Assembly: GCA_004519485.1 (NCBI GenBank)
Contig: CP038132.1
Coordinates: 429,001-493,000, forward strand
Length of the DNA stretch: 64,000 nt
Reading direction: 5' to 3'
Origin: Nannochloropsis oceanica
Taxonomy: Eukaryota > Sar > Eustigmatophyceae > Eustigmatales > Monodopsidaceae
A program made the translations under genes and the position numbers. Below the pieces are notes generated by a model. The model was not told where the DNA came from. It ran no database searches and saw only the letters and a list, made by a program, of their open reading frames with translations. Shown here in pieces: positions 33,364 through 43,937 of this stretch. How positions within the stretch are numbered: position 1 is the stretch's first letter; the number at the start of each line of letters is the position of its first letter.

Positions 33364-35219
33364 ATGTGCAGGACCACCACACTACGATTCCCCCTCCTGC
33401 CAATCCTGGTGGCTTGCGCTTCCACACTTGCCCACAAGCAGCTTTCGTCCTTCCCCGAGCATGGCCATTTCGCAGTGGCAGCGCTCATCATCGCTCTAGG
33501 CTTCGGTATGTTTTTTTCTGTTAGGGCTCGAGAGGCGCAGATTTAGTTTGCATGTCATGATTATTAGTCGACTTTATTCGACTGACACGGGTTGATCAAC
33601 TTTGCCGAGGCAGCTGTAGGCGCTATGTTCCTCCTTTTACAGTACTGCCGCTTTGCGTATGTTCCTCATTTTCTCTCTCACCCTCCTTCCCTCCCTCCAA
33701 GGCTGCTATGCCCTCCTTTCTCTTCTCCTCCTTACCACCTGCGAGTCCGATCCTATATCAGAAACACGAAAACTGATGGGGAAATTTACATGCCAAGAAG
33801 CGAAGCAAGGGATAAAGGTTGACAGTGTAATTGATGATTATAATCGGTTACAAAGTGACGCGCACACAACTCAAAAAGACCGGAATAGCAGCTATTCGGC
33901 ATTAGTGAATGCGTACTATGGTGAGTGAGAACAAGCAGGCAGAAGGGAGCGAGAAAGGAAGTGTAGAAGTGGGGATCGTAAAGCTAATGGCATTATTATT
34001 TTCCTTACCATTTGTTTCTCCTCACATATCAAACATCCCCTTTTCTTCCCTCATTTTAGACCTGGCGACATTGTTTTACGAATGGGGATGGGGTCAGTCT
34101 TTTCATTTCGCAAACCAGCTCCGAGACGAGAATTTCAAGCAGAGCATTCGGCGGCATGAATATTACCTGGCTTCGCGGTTGGATAATTTGCAGACGGGTG
34201 CGAGTTTGTTGGATTGCGGGTGTGGCGTGGGCGGGCCGATGAGGTATGATTCTGATTTGTTGTGTCCTCTTTTCAGGTCTCACTGCTACTTGTCATGTTT
34301 TTGAAACGATCTTCGCTTCGAGACCTCCCTCCCTCCCTCTCTTATCTTCTACCCTACCAGGAATATCTCCCGTTTTACTGGAGCCAAGATCACAGGTGTA
34401 ACCATCAACAAATATCAAGTCACGCGTGGGAACGAGCTGAATGCTCAAGCGGGGCTGGAGGCGATGTGTAAAAGTGTACACGGAGACTTCATGGCACTGC
34501 CGTTTCCCGACTGCTCGTTTGATGGGGTGTATGCGATTGAAGCGACGTGCCATGCACCCGACCGGACGAGGGTTTTTGCAGAGATTTTCCGGGTGCTCAA
34601 ACCCGGGCAGAATTTTGCCTGCTACGAATGGTGCTTGACCGGTGAGTTTCCCTAGTCTCTTTTTTTTGTTAACGCTGTCTCGGTATTGGTAAATGCCTCC
34701 CCAGCATAGATGTAAGTCGCCACTCATCCGTCGTCGCCTTCATTTCGACATCTATTCCCTCCTTCCCTCCTTCCCCTCCCAGACAAATATGACAAATCCA
34801 ATCCTGCGCACCGCCAAATCAAAAAGCAAATTGAAGAAGGCGATGGGTTGCCCGACACGGCTCAAACCCACGAAATGGACGCCGCGCTAAAACAAGTCGG
34901 CTTCACTTTAATTGAAAGCAAGGACATGGCCGTAGAAATGACCGAGGAGGAGTTAAACGCAGGAGGAAAAACGTGGTATCACCCATTGACCCCGTCCTAC
35001 AACGTGCTCTCTCAACGGTTTCAGTTTACCCCGGTGGGAATGCCGTTGACAACGATGCTTTTGAAGATGTTGGAATTTATGCGATTAGCCCCGACAGGAA
35101 CTAGCAAGGTGCAAACTATGCTACAGCAAGGGGCGATTGGTCTAGCCAAAGGGGGAGAAAAAGGCATTTTTACCCCGATGTATCTATGTGTAGCACGCAA
35201 GCCGCTGGGGAAAGAGTGA
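33364..35219 (+). CDS. SMT1: Sterol 24-C-methyltransferase
   Basis: Five exons, 33364-33505, 33702-33920, 34060-34243, 34361-34641 and 34783-35219, join in phase to 420 residues. The SMT signature [12 protein letters not shown] (residues 127-138) is the conserved sterol-binding region I. It is followed by the SAM-binding [13 protein letters not shown] (about 170-182), then [22 protein letters not shown] and [12 protein letters not shown], and the SMT-type C-terminal half ([14 protein letters not shown] and [17 protein letters not shown]). The enzyme transfers a methyl group from S-adenosylmethionine to C24 of a cycloartenol-type sterol, the committing step to C24-alkylated sterols, at the ER. 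The first 70 residues carry two hydrophobic segments, probable membrane anchors; that is longer than in yeast ERG6 and similar in plan to plant SMT1. Confidence 0.93.
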
Positions 35220-36008
35220 GGGAAAGGCTGAAGGAAGGTAAGAAGAAGGAATAGAGGGAATTGAGTAGAGAAGGAAGAAGAGAAGAAATAAGAGCAGATA
35301 GTAATGCACAACAACAAGAACAACAGCAACAGCAAGGAATGAGGGTTTAAAGGAAGAGGAGGAAGAGGAGGAGGAGGACATAAGGGCGGACGATGGTCTG
35401 CATGTATTCCGCAGTTGTTTTTTGTTGGCAAATAGAGACGGAGAAGTTGAATGGGAAAGGTAGGAAAAGAAGGCTAAAGCAGGAGGAGATGGAAAAGAGA
35501 TAATATCTTTATCTGCTCGTGTGGGCGTGTGTACGTAAAGATTTATTATCTCTCCGCGGTCAAACAAGGAAGCGAAATTAGAACAACAATTTATAACCCC
35601 CGAAAACCATGAGAGCGCGCGGATAGTAGTAAGAAATCAAGAATGGAAACAGTTTAAACCAGATCCTTGAGTCCAAGAGCAGGTACGAATGTGAAAGAGG
35701 GAAATTTAACCAAAGATAATTCAAAAATTAAATTTAAAAAAGGCCTCGATCAGGCGAGGACCGGGAAGGAAGAAAAAAGAGATATGAAGAAAAAGGGCAA
35801 GTTGCATTAAGTATTCTCCTTTCCTCCTTTTCCCGCTTTTGAAAAGTAGGTGTGGCTTTCATTTCATTTTCTTCTCGTAATTATTCTACTCATTATCATT
35901 ATTCTTCCTCTTCCTTTTCTTCCTCTTTCAAGAAGTAAATCTACATCCTCCTATCCAAGCACGCACGCACACGCATTGTACGTATTCTCACCATTTTTCC
36001 AACCAGCA
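35220..36008. other. Convergent 3' intergenic region
   Basis: Purine-rich on the + strand from 35,220 to about 35,800, then pyrimidine-rich to the PsbQ stop codon. The open frames in the GA-rich part are low-complexity shadows. No gene was recognised. Confidence 0.6.
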
Positions 36009-36834
36009 TTAAAGCTCTGTGCTGGCTGTTTCCAACCGAACACTCACGGGCTCGGTCGCATAACGCGTAGTCGAAATCAATTCCAACACTTTCTGGAGCT
36101 TCACTTGGGCATCCGTGAATCTTGCAGCCATCTGCGCCAGCTCTTTATCTCCCGCTTTATTATCATTTTGAATTGCTTTGGTAGCAAGGAAGTCGACTTG
36201 TTCCAGATTTTCAATAAATTGATTATAAGCCTTGTCGGTGTCCTTTTTGATAGGGCCGTCCAACCCAGCAATGATGCGCCGGCAATCCCTTCGAATTTCC
36301 GAAACGGGGGGAACTCGCAACGACTTCTTAATACCATAATAATCCTTAGTGGACACAAAATCTTCATACAGCTTTAAAGCTTCCACGCTATCTTTAACCC
36401 CCTTGACACTCTCCCGAATTTTGAGCTCGCTTATAACAGGGGAGGCAGCACCGGCCGCGCTGGGGAAAGAAGCGAGGAGGCTACCCAAGGCACCCATGGC
36501 ACTCAATGCGGTGGCAGAATACTGGAGCACTTCTCTATGGATGAACAAGGTAGGTGGGACAAGAATGGAAGCGTGTGTGTTTAAAGGGGGGGGGGGGGGG
36601 GGGAACCTATCCGCCACGTACCTTCTCTCCATGCCGTTGTCGTCGTTACGAGAGGCCGCCAGTGGTTGTGTCCGAGGGGAAGGGCTGCGGAAGTTCAAGG
36701 GGAGCTGGAAGGCCGTGGTCGTGGCTGTGTTTGTATTCAAGCAACGCGGAAAAATAAGGCCATCGGAAAGGGGGTTGGAAGCTTTTTCCCTTCGACGTAC
36801 CAGCTACGAAGGCCGCAATGACGATGATGCGCAT
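36009..36834 (-). CDS. psbQ: PsbQ-like photosystem II lumenal protein
   Basis: Three exons, 36834-36801, 36724-36622 and 36534-36009, join in phase to 220 residues. The leader has three parts: a short signal peptide (MRIIVIAAFVAATTTAF), a basic transit segment, and a thylakoid-transfer segment starting GMERREVLQYSATALSAMGA and ending at an Ala-rich AGAA cleavage-like site. The twin Arg before a hydrophobic run suggests the thylakoid Tat route. The mature domain is a four-helix-type protein of about 145 residues (SVKGVKDSVEALKLYEDFV; PPVSEIRRDCRRIIAGLDGP; AYNQFIENLEQVDFLATKAI; DAQVKLQKVLELI), fitting the extrinsic PsbQ subunit that stabilises the oxygen-evolving complex. The assignment rests on length, helix pattern and targeting; other small lumenal helical proteins are possible. 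It diverges from the phosphoglycerate mutase gene. Confidence 0.75.
36586..36603 (+). repeat. 18-base poly-G run inside a psbQ intron
   Basis: Lies in intron 2 of psbQ (36535-36621). Read on the transcribed strand it is a poly-C tract 5' of the acceptor region. It is prone to length change and sequencing error. Confidence 0.9.
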
Positions 36835-37333
36835 GATGATGGGACTGTGGGCAACTGATGGGGGAGAGCGCGGTAGAAACGTGGCTGTGGGTCATCGGAG
36901 AGGAAGATGGTAGAGAATTTGAGCATAATGTCACAAGTTTTATGGTACTTGGAGGCAAAAGGCAGGTCGTGGAATGCCACGGAGACGTGGCGAATTGGAT
37001 TGTCCTAGCCCGTCGCCAACGCCCTCTAGAGGCCCTCCGATTCATGACCTCTGTACATATGTGACCAGTCCTAGGCCTCCAGCCTTGTGGTGTCCACCAC
37101 GAAATCCATCTCTGGCTTCGTATGCCTGGGTGCTGGTTACCAGAGAGGTCTTCAGGAGACGCACACAGAATGCCTCCTCGCCCTCGCCCTCGCCTCCCCT
37201 TATCCTCCACACACCGCCCTACAACAACACCCTTATGTTTTCCTCGCGCACTTCCACCACCCGCCCACCCATAGTATTATAATAGCTCACGCCCTTCGTT
37301 TCTACTTCTATTCCGCCTCGGACGCAAGCTTCC
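36835..37333. promoter_or_regulatory. Divergent promoter region, psbQ / phosphoglycerate mutase
   Basis: 499 bases between two genes for predicted plastid proteins that point outward. This arrangement would allow co-regulation, but no shared motif could be established by eye. The minus-strand 157-codon frame overlapping it lacks any family resemblance. Confidence 0.45.
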
Positions 37334-38681
37334 ATGTCTCGCGGAGTGGTATGTAGCAAGGATTGTCGGAGTAATCGAGCAGCGTGCTCGTGACTGCAGG
37401 TGCTCTAGATGCCCTGTCCTCCTTTTTTAACTTGAATCTTAACAAGTCACGCCACATTCTACTCTGACAGATTCTAGTGCTGGCCTTGCTAGCCACGGCA
37501 TCGACCACCAGAGCTTTTTTCGGGCACGTTGGTCCTCGTACCGCGTCCTCCGTCGCCAACGCTCTACGTCTCGGAAACCGTCACGCAGCCACATCTGCCC
37601 TCTCTATGATGGCAGGCGAGAAAAAATACCAGGTGGTGTTGGTCCGGCATGGAGAAAGCACGTGGAATGACGAGAACAAGTTCACGGGGTGGTATGATTG
37701 CCCCTTGTCGGTCAAGGGGTTGGAGGAGGCTAAGGAGGCAGGCAAGGCGCTCAAGGCGGCAAACTTGAAGTTTGATCTGGCGTACACCTCGGTATTGCGT
37801 CGGGCGATCCACACCTTGTGGTTGTGTTTGGAGGAATTGGATTTGATGTGGATCCCGGTGAAGAAGAACTGGCGATTGAACGAGGTAATGCGGGATGATT
37901 GTGGGAGGGAAGGATAATTGTATAACAAATTGGGAATGAAGCTTGAGCGGAGATGGCGAGTTTTTGAAATGTATGCTTTCGGAAATTTATATTCCCCGTT
38001 GTGTAAATATAATGCCTTTTACTTTATTGAAGGACCAGCAAAAAGGAAGTTGTCGGACTCTATGTCTACATAGAGTGGATAGGGTCAAATTCGAGATCGA
38101 TTTTTTTTTCCGTGTTCTCCTCTCACTTCCCTTGTCTTGTCTTCTCCTCCCCCCCGCATCTATAGCGGCACTATGGCGCTCTCCAAGGCTTGAATAAGAA
38201 AGAAACCGTGGAAAAGCACGGCATCGAACAAGTCAACATTTGGCGCCGCTCCTACGACATCCCCCCTCCCGTCGTCGATACCTCCTCCGAGCACTACCCA
38301 GGCAACGACCCCAAATACGCTGATGTTCCCAAGAGTGAATTGCCGTTGACCGAGTCTTTGAAGACGACCAAAGCTCGTTTTTTGCCTCTGTGGGAAGATG
38401 AGATCGTGCCTGACATCAAGGCAGGGAAGAAATTGGTCATTGCTGCGCATGGCAACACGATTCGGGCGCTGGTGCAGCACTTGGACGGGATCTCCGAGGA
38501 GGTGATTTGTGAGTTGAATGTCCCAACAGGCGTGCCCCTGATTTATGATCTAGATGAGAACATGAAACCGGTGAAGCATCCCGATGCGATCGCGCCGTTA
38601 CAAGGACACTACTTGGGGGACCAGAAGAAGATCCGCGAGAAAATTGCGGGAGTGGCGGCGCAGACGGGACCCAAGAAGTAG
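37334..38681 (+). CDS. Phosphoglycerate mutase (dPGM type), plastid-targeted
   Basis: Three exons, 37334-37348, 37471-37884 and 38166-38681, join in phase to 314 residues. The first exon (MSRGV) completes a signal peptide [20 protein letters not shown] followed by FF, an ASAF-like plastid motif. The enzyme starts near residue 55 and has the catalytic [11 protein letters not shown] with His65, then [12 protein letters not shown], the substrate-loop [11 protein letters not shown] at the exon 2/3 junction, and the second active-site block [20 protein letters not shown]. It interconverts 3- and 2-phosphoglycerate in the 2,3-bisphosphoglycerate-dependent manner. Plastid location is inferred; it would link Calvin-cycle 3-phosphoglycerate to plastid pyruvate and fatty-acid supply. 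Intron 2 is 281 bases with no ORF. Confidence 0.93.
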
Positions 38682-39190
38682 AATAGCGCAGATGAAACGT
38701 AGGTTATCTTTATCGTCATTTATGTATGTGTGTTCTTCGTGATTTGATTAGCCCTGAGGGAGGGGTGGGTAAGATGAGTGGAGGAGGCCAGAGGTGTAGC
38801 TGGAGAGCGTTTCGCAAATGCGAGGTGTGTGTGGATGCCGGGTTTGGTCAAATGGCTGTGTAATTCCCATTTTTTGTTCTTTTCAATTAAAAAAAGAGAA
38901 GTTGGAATGGAGGGTGTGTGAGAGTTCAATTTAAGAAGGGGAAGGGTCGTCATTCGCTGTCGTGGTTGGCAGCTCTTCTCGACCTCCCCACCAAAAGGAA
39001 GAAAGAAAGAAAAAGAGACGGGTGGAAGGCAAGGAGAAGGGGAATTCGGCTGTATGTGAAAGAAATTACGTTTTTGTTTAATAGGAGGTCACTATCCAGC
39101 ATGGGACTTGTACAAGGGGGCTGTTACCCGCCCTAATTTCGGTCTCCCCCAACCCCCATTTTTAAAAAAAGTAGCGTTCACAACGGGTTC
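38682..39190. other. Intergenic 3' of phosphoglycerate mutase
   Basis: About 500 bases of AT- and purine-rich sequence with no gene recognised. Confidence 0.4.
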
Positions 39191-40611
39191 CCCCCAGCGT
39201 TTCGCCTCTCATTTGAACCGGACAGGATAGAAGTGTGGGAACGATGGCATGATCAGGTTAACCCGGAGATAAATCACAGTGCGTGGATTATCGAAGAAGA
39301 GAATATGTTTGTGATACTTACGGCGAATGACGAGCCCATGGGCGGAGATAGGAAAGCTTTTGTTTGGACGAATGGCGAACAGTATCAAGAAAAGGTCGCA
39401 CGGTGTGCAGGGGCGAAAAACAGGCGAAAAGCACGGAAGCATCGGTGAGGAAGAGCAATGATGCAAGGAAATGCATCGCTGCTGCTCTTGCTCCTCCTCC
39501 TTCTGCGGTCTCGGTTCTGTACCGCTTATACACAGGCCGGGGAGGTGAGGCACACAAAGAGGAAGACGAAAAAGAAGAGAGGGGGGAAGAGCAGCACCTG
39601 TCGGTGCATCCAGCAGCACCTCATCTTTACATGAGTCAACGAATTATTGGCAGCTGTAGCAGCAGCGGTGACGGCGGCTGTGGGGGTGATAGCAGCAGCA
39701 GCGACATGCGCTGGTGTGCTTATGCGTCGACATGGATGGAGTCGTGCCTGAATCTGTAGGCGACTAACCAAAGTGAGAAAGGGCATGAGAAGGAGGTGGG
39801 GGAGCCTTAGGATGAAGAAGAAGACGAAGAAGTCGAACAAGAAAAAGAATGGAAAGACGAAGGAGGAGAAGAAAAAGAAGAAGAGAAGGAGGAAGAGGAG
39901 GAGGAAGAGGAGGAGGAAAAGGAAGTGGAAGAGAATGAGCGTGAGATATCGAAGGGGTGTACATGCCCTCCTGTGAGCCCTTGGAGCGCTTCAGACTCTC
40001 CTCTGCCCTGTACGCCCATAAGTATTTGCTCGAGGTTTCAAGTTTTTTTGCGGCACACACTCCCTGTAAATTGTTGCTCTTGTCTGTCCTCCCCTTCACA
40101 AGTTGGTCCCATTCTTCCTCTTACCCCCGAACTGATGCCTATCCCATCTGTCCGCCTCAGCCAGCTCCGACAGACGCAAATGTTGATCGCCAGTTTCAGA
40201 AATGTTATCATCGCCAGCAGCAGCAACAAGAACGATAACATCGGCAGCAGCAATAATACCAGGTACAACGACAGGAGCAACCTGAAAATAAGCTGCAATA
40301 TCAACAACAACACGCGTCGGCTTTGGCGCATTTCATAACGGACTCGGGTGGGGAGAAGCAGCAGCGACTTTACCAACAGCAACAGAGACAGTCACCCCAA
40401 GAAGTGACATAAGCACATGCTCGCACCAGCGGCCGATGCCATGCAAGTGAATAAAGGAGGACCACAACGACAAGGAGGAGACCTTGGAAGTGCTAGTAAA
40501 AAGGATATCAGAAAAATGCTGATGGGAGAGGAAGGTGTCGTAAACACAGCCCGCTCGCTAGATTTGCTTCGGAGAGCGGTAGAGGAGAGAGATGAGGTCC
40601 TAAGCTAAATG
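39191..40611 (+). pseudogene. Decayed MYB-like transcription factor gene
   Basis: From about 39191 the frame reads VWERWHDQVNPEINHSAWII then EEEN, closely matching the R1-R2 linker and R2 start of MYB proteins (ERWHNQ.NPEINHSAWT.EEE). The rest of the repeat is in another frame from about 39,331 (SPWAEIGKLLFGRMANSIKK), which matches the R2 recognition helix, so the MYB repeat is broken by a frameshift near 39,330. Further down are an acidic Glu/Lys tract (39,811-39,960) and a Gln-rich stretch (40,200-40,410) broken by two TAA triplets where CAA would fit, then a short open block KKDIRKMLMGEEGVVNTARS to 40608. Acidic and Gln-rich tails are common in transcription activators. A multi-exon live gene is a weaker alternative, because the shift and the stops fall inside the conserved pattern. 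Confidence 0.5.
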
Positions 40612-41282
40612 CGCGGGTGTTGCGAGTAGCTCAATTGTTGCTTAAGAGAGGTGATTATTTCTGGGAGAAAATGAACGCATGAGCGCAGTTTCAAGGTTTA
40701 TCGAAATATGTTAGTGAAAGAAAGCTGCATGTTTTTATTTTCCCTTCGAGTGAATGGGAAGTGGATTGAGTCGTAGGAGGGAGTGATGGAGTCGTGCGAG
40801 CTAGCAAATTTGGAAGTATAAAGAAGTCATCTAACGCTTTGCGCTTTTATTGACGATGTGCCCTTTATTTTGAATGCGTGCTCGTATGGAAAGTATGAGA
40901 AAAGGGGAAAAGGGAAAAAGGAGGTGGGAGGTTGGAGGCGGGAGGTTGGAGGCGGGGAGCCCCTCCAAGGTATGAGAGACCCCCTCCCCACTTCACAAGT
41001 TAAAGGACGTACATACACCCATTCAAATAGATAGTATCATTCTATAAGGCTCAACCATGTCCGGGCCTGCATCGATCTCATGAAACAATAAAATTAAGCC
41101 CATTGCATGGGCCAGTTGGAAGGGCCAGCTGCCACCGAGCCAGATCGACATCTACACTGTGAGCTGGCCTTCCATTGGATCTCCTTCTGCTCCCTTTCGT
41201 ACCCGACGCTGCCCACACCACTCACCACTGGGTACACGTTCCACGTCACAGGTATTTTAACACTTTATCGACACCTCGCACC
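40612..41282. other. Intergenic with a short tandem repeat
   Basis: Holds a two-copy 14-base repeat (gggaggttggaggc) at about 40926-40957 and the promoter and leader of the ferredoxin gene. No coding sequence was recognised. Confidence 0.4.
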
Positions 41283-42075
41283 ATGTTTGTCGCCCGGTCC
41301 TCTTTGCTGTGCGTCGTGGCCGTCGTCCTTGCTTGCGTTTCCCAGGCCTTCATTATCCCAGCCCCAGCCCCAGTCTCTGCCCCGTCGGTCCGCCATAGCC
41401 GCAGTCGGATGGCGCCTTTGCAAATGGGTTTTTTCGACTCCATTAAGAAAGGTTTTGAGAACGAGGCACAAGTCCAACCGGCACCCAATGCCGGCCTCAA
41501 GAATGTACGTGCAAGTGAAAGGACAAGGTCGAGGTAGTGAGACGATGACGTCAGGCCTCTATGAGCGGAATAGACACTACCACGCAGCAATGCGCTCTTA
41601 TATTATCGAATGACATGCATCTAGGATCGATAATGCGGGAAATGGTTAGTGTAACCAAGGCCTACAGGCCTCGTACCTTTGTGTAGCCTATACTCGTGCC
41701 TTCTCCCCTCACACACCATCCCCTCTCCAAGCATGCACCCCACCCCATGGCCTTCATCATCTTCCCTCTGCACTCGCCTACACAACCACTCACGCCCCCG
41801 CCTATCTTCCTTTTTTTTCTGTCCCTGCATGCACTCAGGGCCCCCCCATTGTGACCATTACGTTTCTCCCCGCCAACAAGAAAGTCCAAGCCGTGGCCGG
41901 GCAAAACTTGAAAGACGTCGCTCTTGCCGCCAAGATTCCCATCAAGTACAACTGCAAAAAAGGGGAGTGCGGGACTTGCGAGATCGATTTGAATGGGAAA
42001 AAGGTCAGGACATGTGTCGGCATTGTGCCCCGTGGGGCCCGTAAGAATGAAGTGACAATCAAGGTGCTCAAGTAA
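41283..42075 (+). CDS. Small plastid 2Fe-2S ferredoxin-like protein with shortened Cys spacing
   Basis: Two exons, 41283-41504 and 41839-42075, give 152 residues. The leader MFVARSSLLCVVAVVLACVS, followed by QAFIIP, is a signal peptide with an ASAF-like motif, so plastid targeting is inferred. A linker with FFDSIKKGFENEAQ follows, then a beta-grasp ferredoxin domain: PIVTITFLPANKKVQAVAGQ, AKIPIKYNCKKGECGTCEID, and KVRTCVGIVP. The four cysteines are spaced C-x4-C-x2-C-x11-C. Plant-type ferredoxins keep the first spacing but have about 29 residues before the last Cys, so the loop between them is largely missing here. Cluster binding and electron transfer are likely but not assured. It stands alone on the + strand and converges with the ZIP transporter gene. 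Confidence 0.8.
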
Positions 42076-42812
42076 GGAAGAAGTGCAGCAGCAGCAGCAG
42101 CAGCAACACCAACGCTGCTGTTACTGCCGCTGCTGCCATATCGAGATCTATCCATCCTTCCTCCACACGTGCATATAGAAAAGACACAAGATATGAGAAG
42201 ATTAGGGAAAAAAGTGCCTCCTATGAGTCCAATAGTCTTTGTATACTTCCCTCTTTTGAACCGTACACCAAATCCTTCCCTGCCGTCCCTCCCCTCCCTC
42301 ACTTTCGCTTGGCCACCCGCCTTGTACCCACCCTGTGGAAAAGATGGCGAAGCGGTTATGCCTGCATGCAGATGAAGATGAGAATAGAAGAGAGAGCGGA
42401 GAAGGGAGAACAAGCAATCAAATGTCCTTGATAATACAGCTCAAACTCATATCGTTGCTCTTTACTTTCTTTGATTTTCCTATCCCACGATGGGATCGTG
42501 GGATGAGTATCGGGTACTTTCTAGTTCTTAATTCGATTTGAATTTCTTTTTCCTATAAATCGCGTACATATGTGTGAAATTTCAAAATACCATTACTTTC
42601 CTATCACTCTCATTCGCACACACGCAAACACACACACTCACACCCGTACACACACGCAGGCACTCACACACGCACATGTGCGTACAATAACTCAACATTT
42701 TTTCGCCGTCATTGCCTCAATAGTTGTCGCCAATGCCACACCTCCATCTTATTATCTCATTGCTACTACTATTTACTCCCCACCCACCCATCCTCCCTCC
42801 CTCCCTCCTCCC
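42076..42812. other. Convergent intergenic region with simple repeats
   Basis: Contains a (CAG)n run at about 42086-42106 and a CA-rich stretch at about 42616-42690. No gene was recognised. The purine/pyrimidine switch is present but weaker than at other convergent gaps. Confidence 0.5.
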
Positions 42813-43937
42813 TCACACATGCATCACCCCCAAAACAAAACTCATTACCAAAAAGCCGACTCCTCCCGCAAACACCGCCTCCCTTTTCGACGCGAACTCC
42901 ACCGCTTGGGGCGCCAGTTCGAAAACACTCAACCGAATCATCACGCCCCCCACCACAGAAAGCAAGCCCGCCACCACTGCAGGCGTCAAGGACGAGGGTC
43001 CCACAAAGGCAACAAACAACACTCCAGCTGGCTCAGCCAGTCCTGAGAGTAAGGCCACAAGCAGGGCTTTTTTCCGACTCCCCGTGGCGACATAAATGGG
43101 TATGGCACATGCCGCGCCTTCGGGGAGATTGTGAAGGGCGATGCTTATGGCGAGGGGTAGACCTAAGTTCAATCCCTTTAAGGAAGCGGCGAATGTGGCA
43201 ATGCCCTCGGGAAAGTTGTGCAGAGAAAGAGAAAGGGCTACTTGAAGGCCTGACCAAAGGAGGGAGTTGCGTCGCTGTCGTTCGAGATGGGTGAAGGAGG
43301 GGCTGGTAGTGGTTAGAGAGGAAGAGGGAAGGGAGGCAAAAGGCTCCGTGGTCCCGCTGTCGTTGAGCGAGAAGAAACCATCTTCGTCAGCAGTGGCAGC
43401 AGCTGCAGTAGTGTCTGAAGAAGGCTCCCGACGAGAGTGCTGTTCATTGATGTTGCTGCCGTTGTTGCCGCTGCTGTTGTTCCTATTCCTGCCGTTCCCT
43501 CCTCTCCGCTTCTCTACCATCTCAAGCCCTTTTCCCCCATTCCGCGCCTTAATCCAATCTGCCTCCCAAAATGCACTCAGATCCGGTTCGGGCAACAAAA
43601 GCTTCACCATGGAAATCGACGCTGCCCCCATACCTGCCAAGGAGATACATTGCCACACCTGTATTCCCTCCAAGGCCTCTGGTATTATCTCCAAGAGGGT
43701 AACAGCGATCATGAAACCCGCAGCCATTCCTTGTGCCAGTCCCAATCTACGACCCGTCATGCCATTGGGCTCTAAGCAGACGATGAGGGCGCCCAAGACA
43801 GTTGCGAGTCCAGAGAGGGTGGTGAGAAAAAGGGCGAGAGGAAGGGAGGAGATGATGGAGAGGTCTTCAGCTGAGGTGGGGTCGGGGGAGTTGGGTTGGG
43901 AGTGGAGCAAGTGTGCTGGTCGTTCTCGAAATAACAT
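42813..43937 (-). CDS. ZIP-family metal transporter (ZupT-like)
   Basis: An intronless 374-residue membrane protein. About eight helices are visible: three before residue 115, a long loop at about 125-225, and five after it. The family motifs are in helices IV and V: SLSLHNFPEGIATF (His240) and SIALHNLPEGAACAIPIY (His269), both with the HN-PEG pattern that lines the metal path of ZIP transporters. These import Zn2+, Fe2+ or related divalent ions into the cytosol. The large cytosolic loop is rich in Asn, Ser, Gly and Thr rather than the usual His-rich sequence. The motif order and double PEG are closest to the ZupT/GufA group. Membrane location (plasma membrane, plastid or vacuole) cannot be told; no targeting leader is visible. 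Confidence 0.88.
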   Translation of the reverse strand: MLFRERPAHLLHSQPNSPDPTSAEDLSIISSLPLALFLTTLSGLATVLGALIVCLEPNGMTGRRLGLAQGMAAGFMIAVTLLEIIPEALEGIQVWQCISLAGMGAASISMVKLLLPEPDLSAFWEADWIKARNGGKGLEMVEKRRGGNGRNRNNSSGNNGSNINEQHSRREPSSDTTAAAATADEDGFFSLNDSGTTEPFASLPSSSLTTTSPSFTHLERQRRNSLLWSGLQVALSLSLHNFPEGIATFAASLKGLNLGLPLAISIALHNLPEGAACAIPIYVATGSRKKALLVALLSGLAEPAGVLFVAFVGPSSLTPAVVAGLLSVVGGVMIRLSVFELAPQAVEFASKREAVFAGGVGFLVMSFVLGVMHV

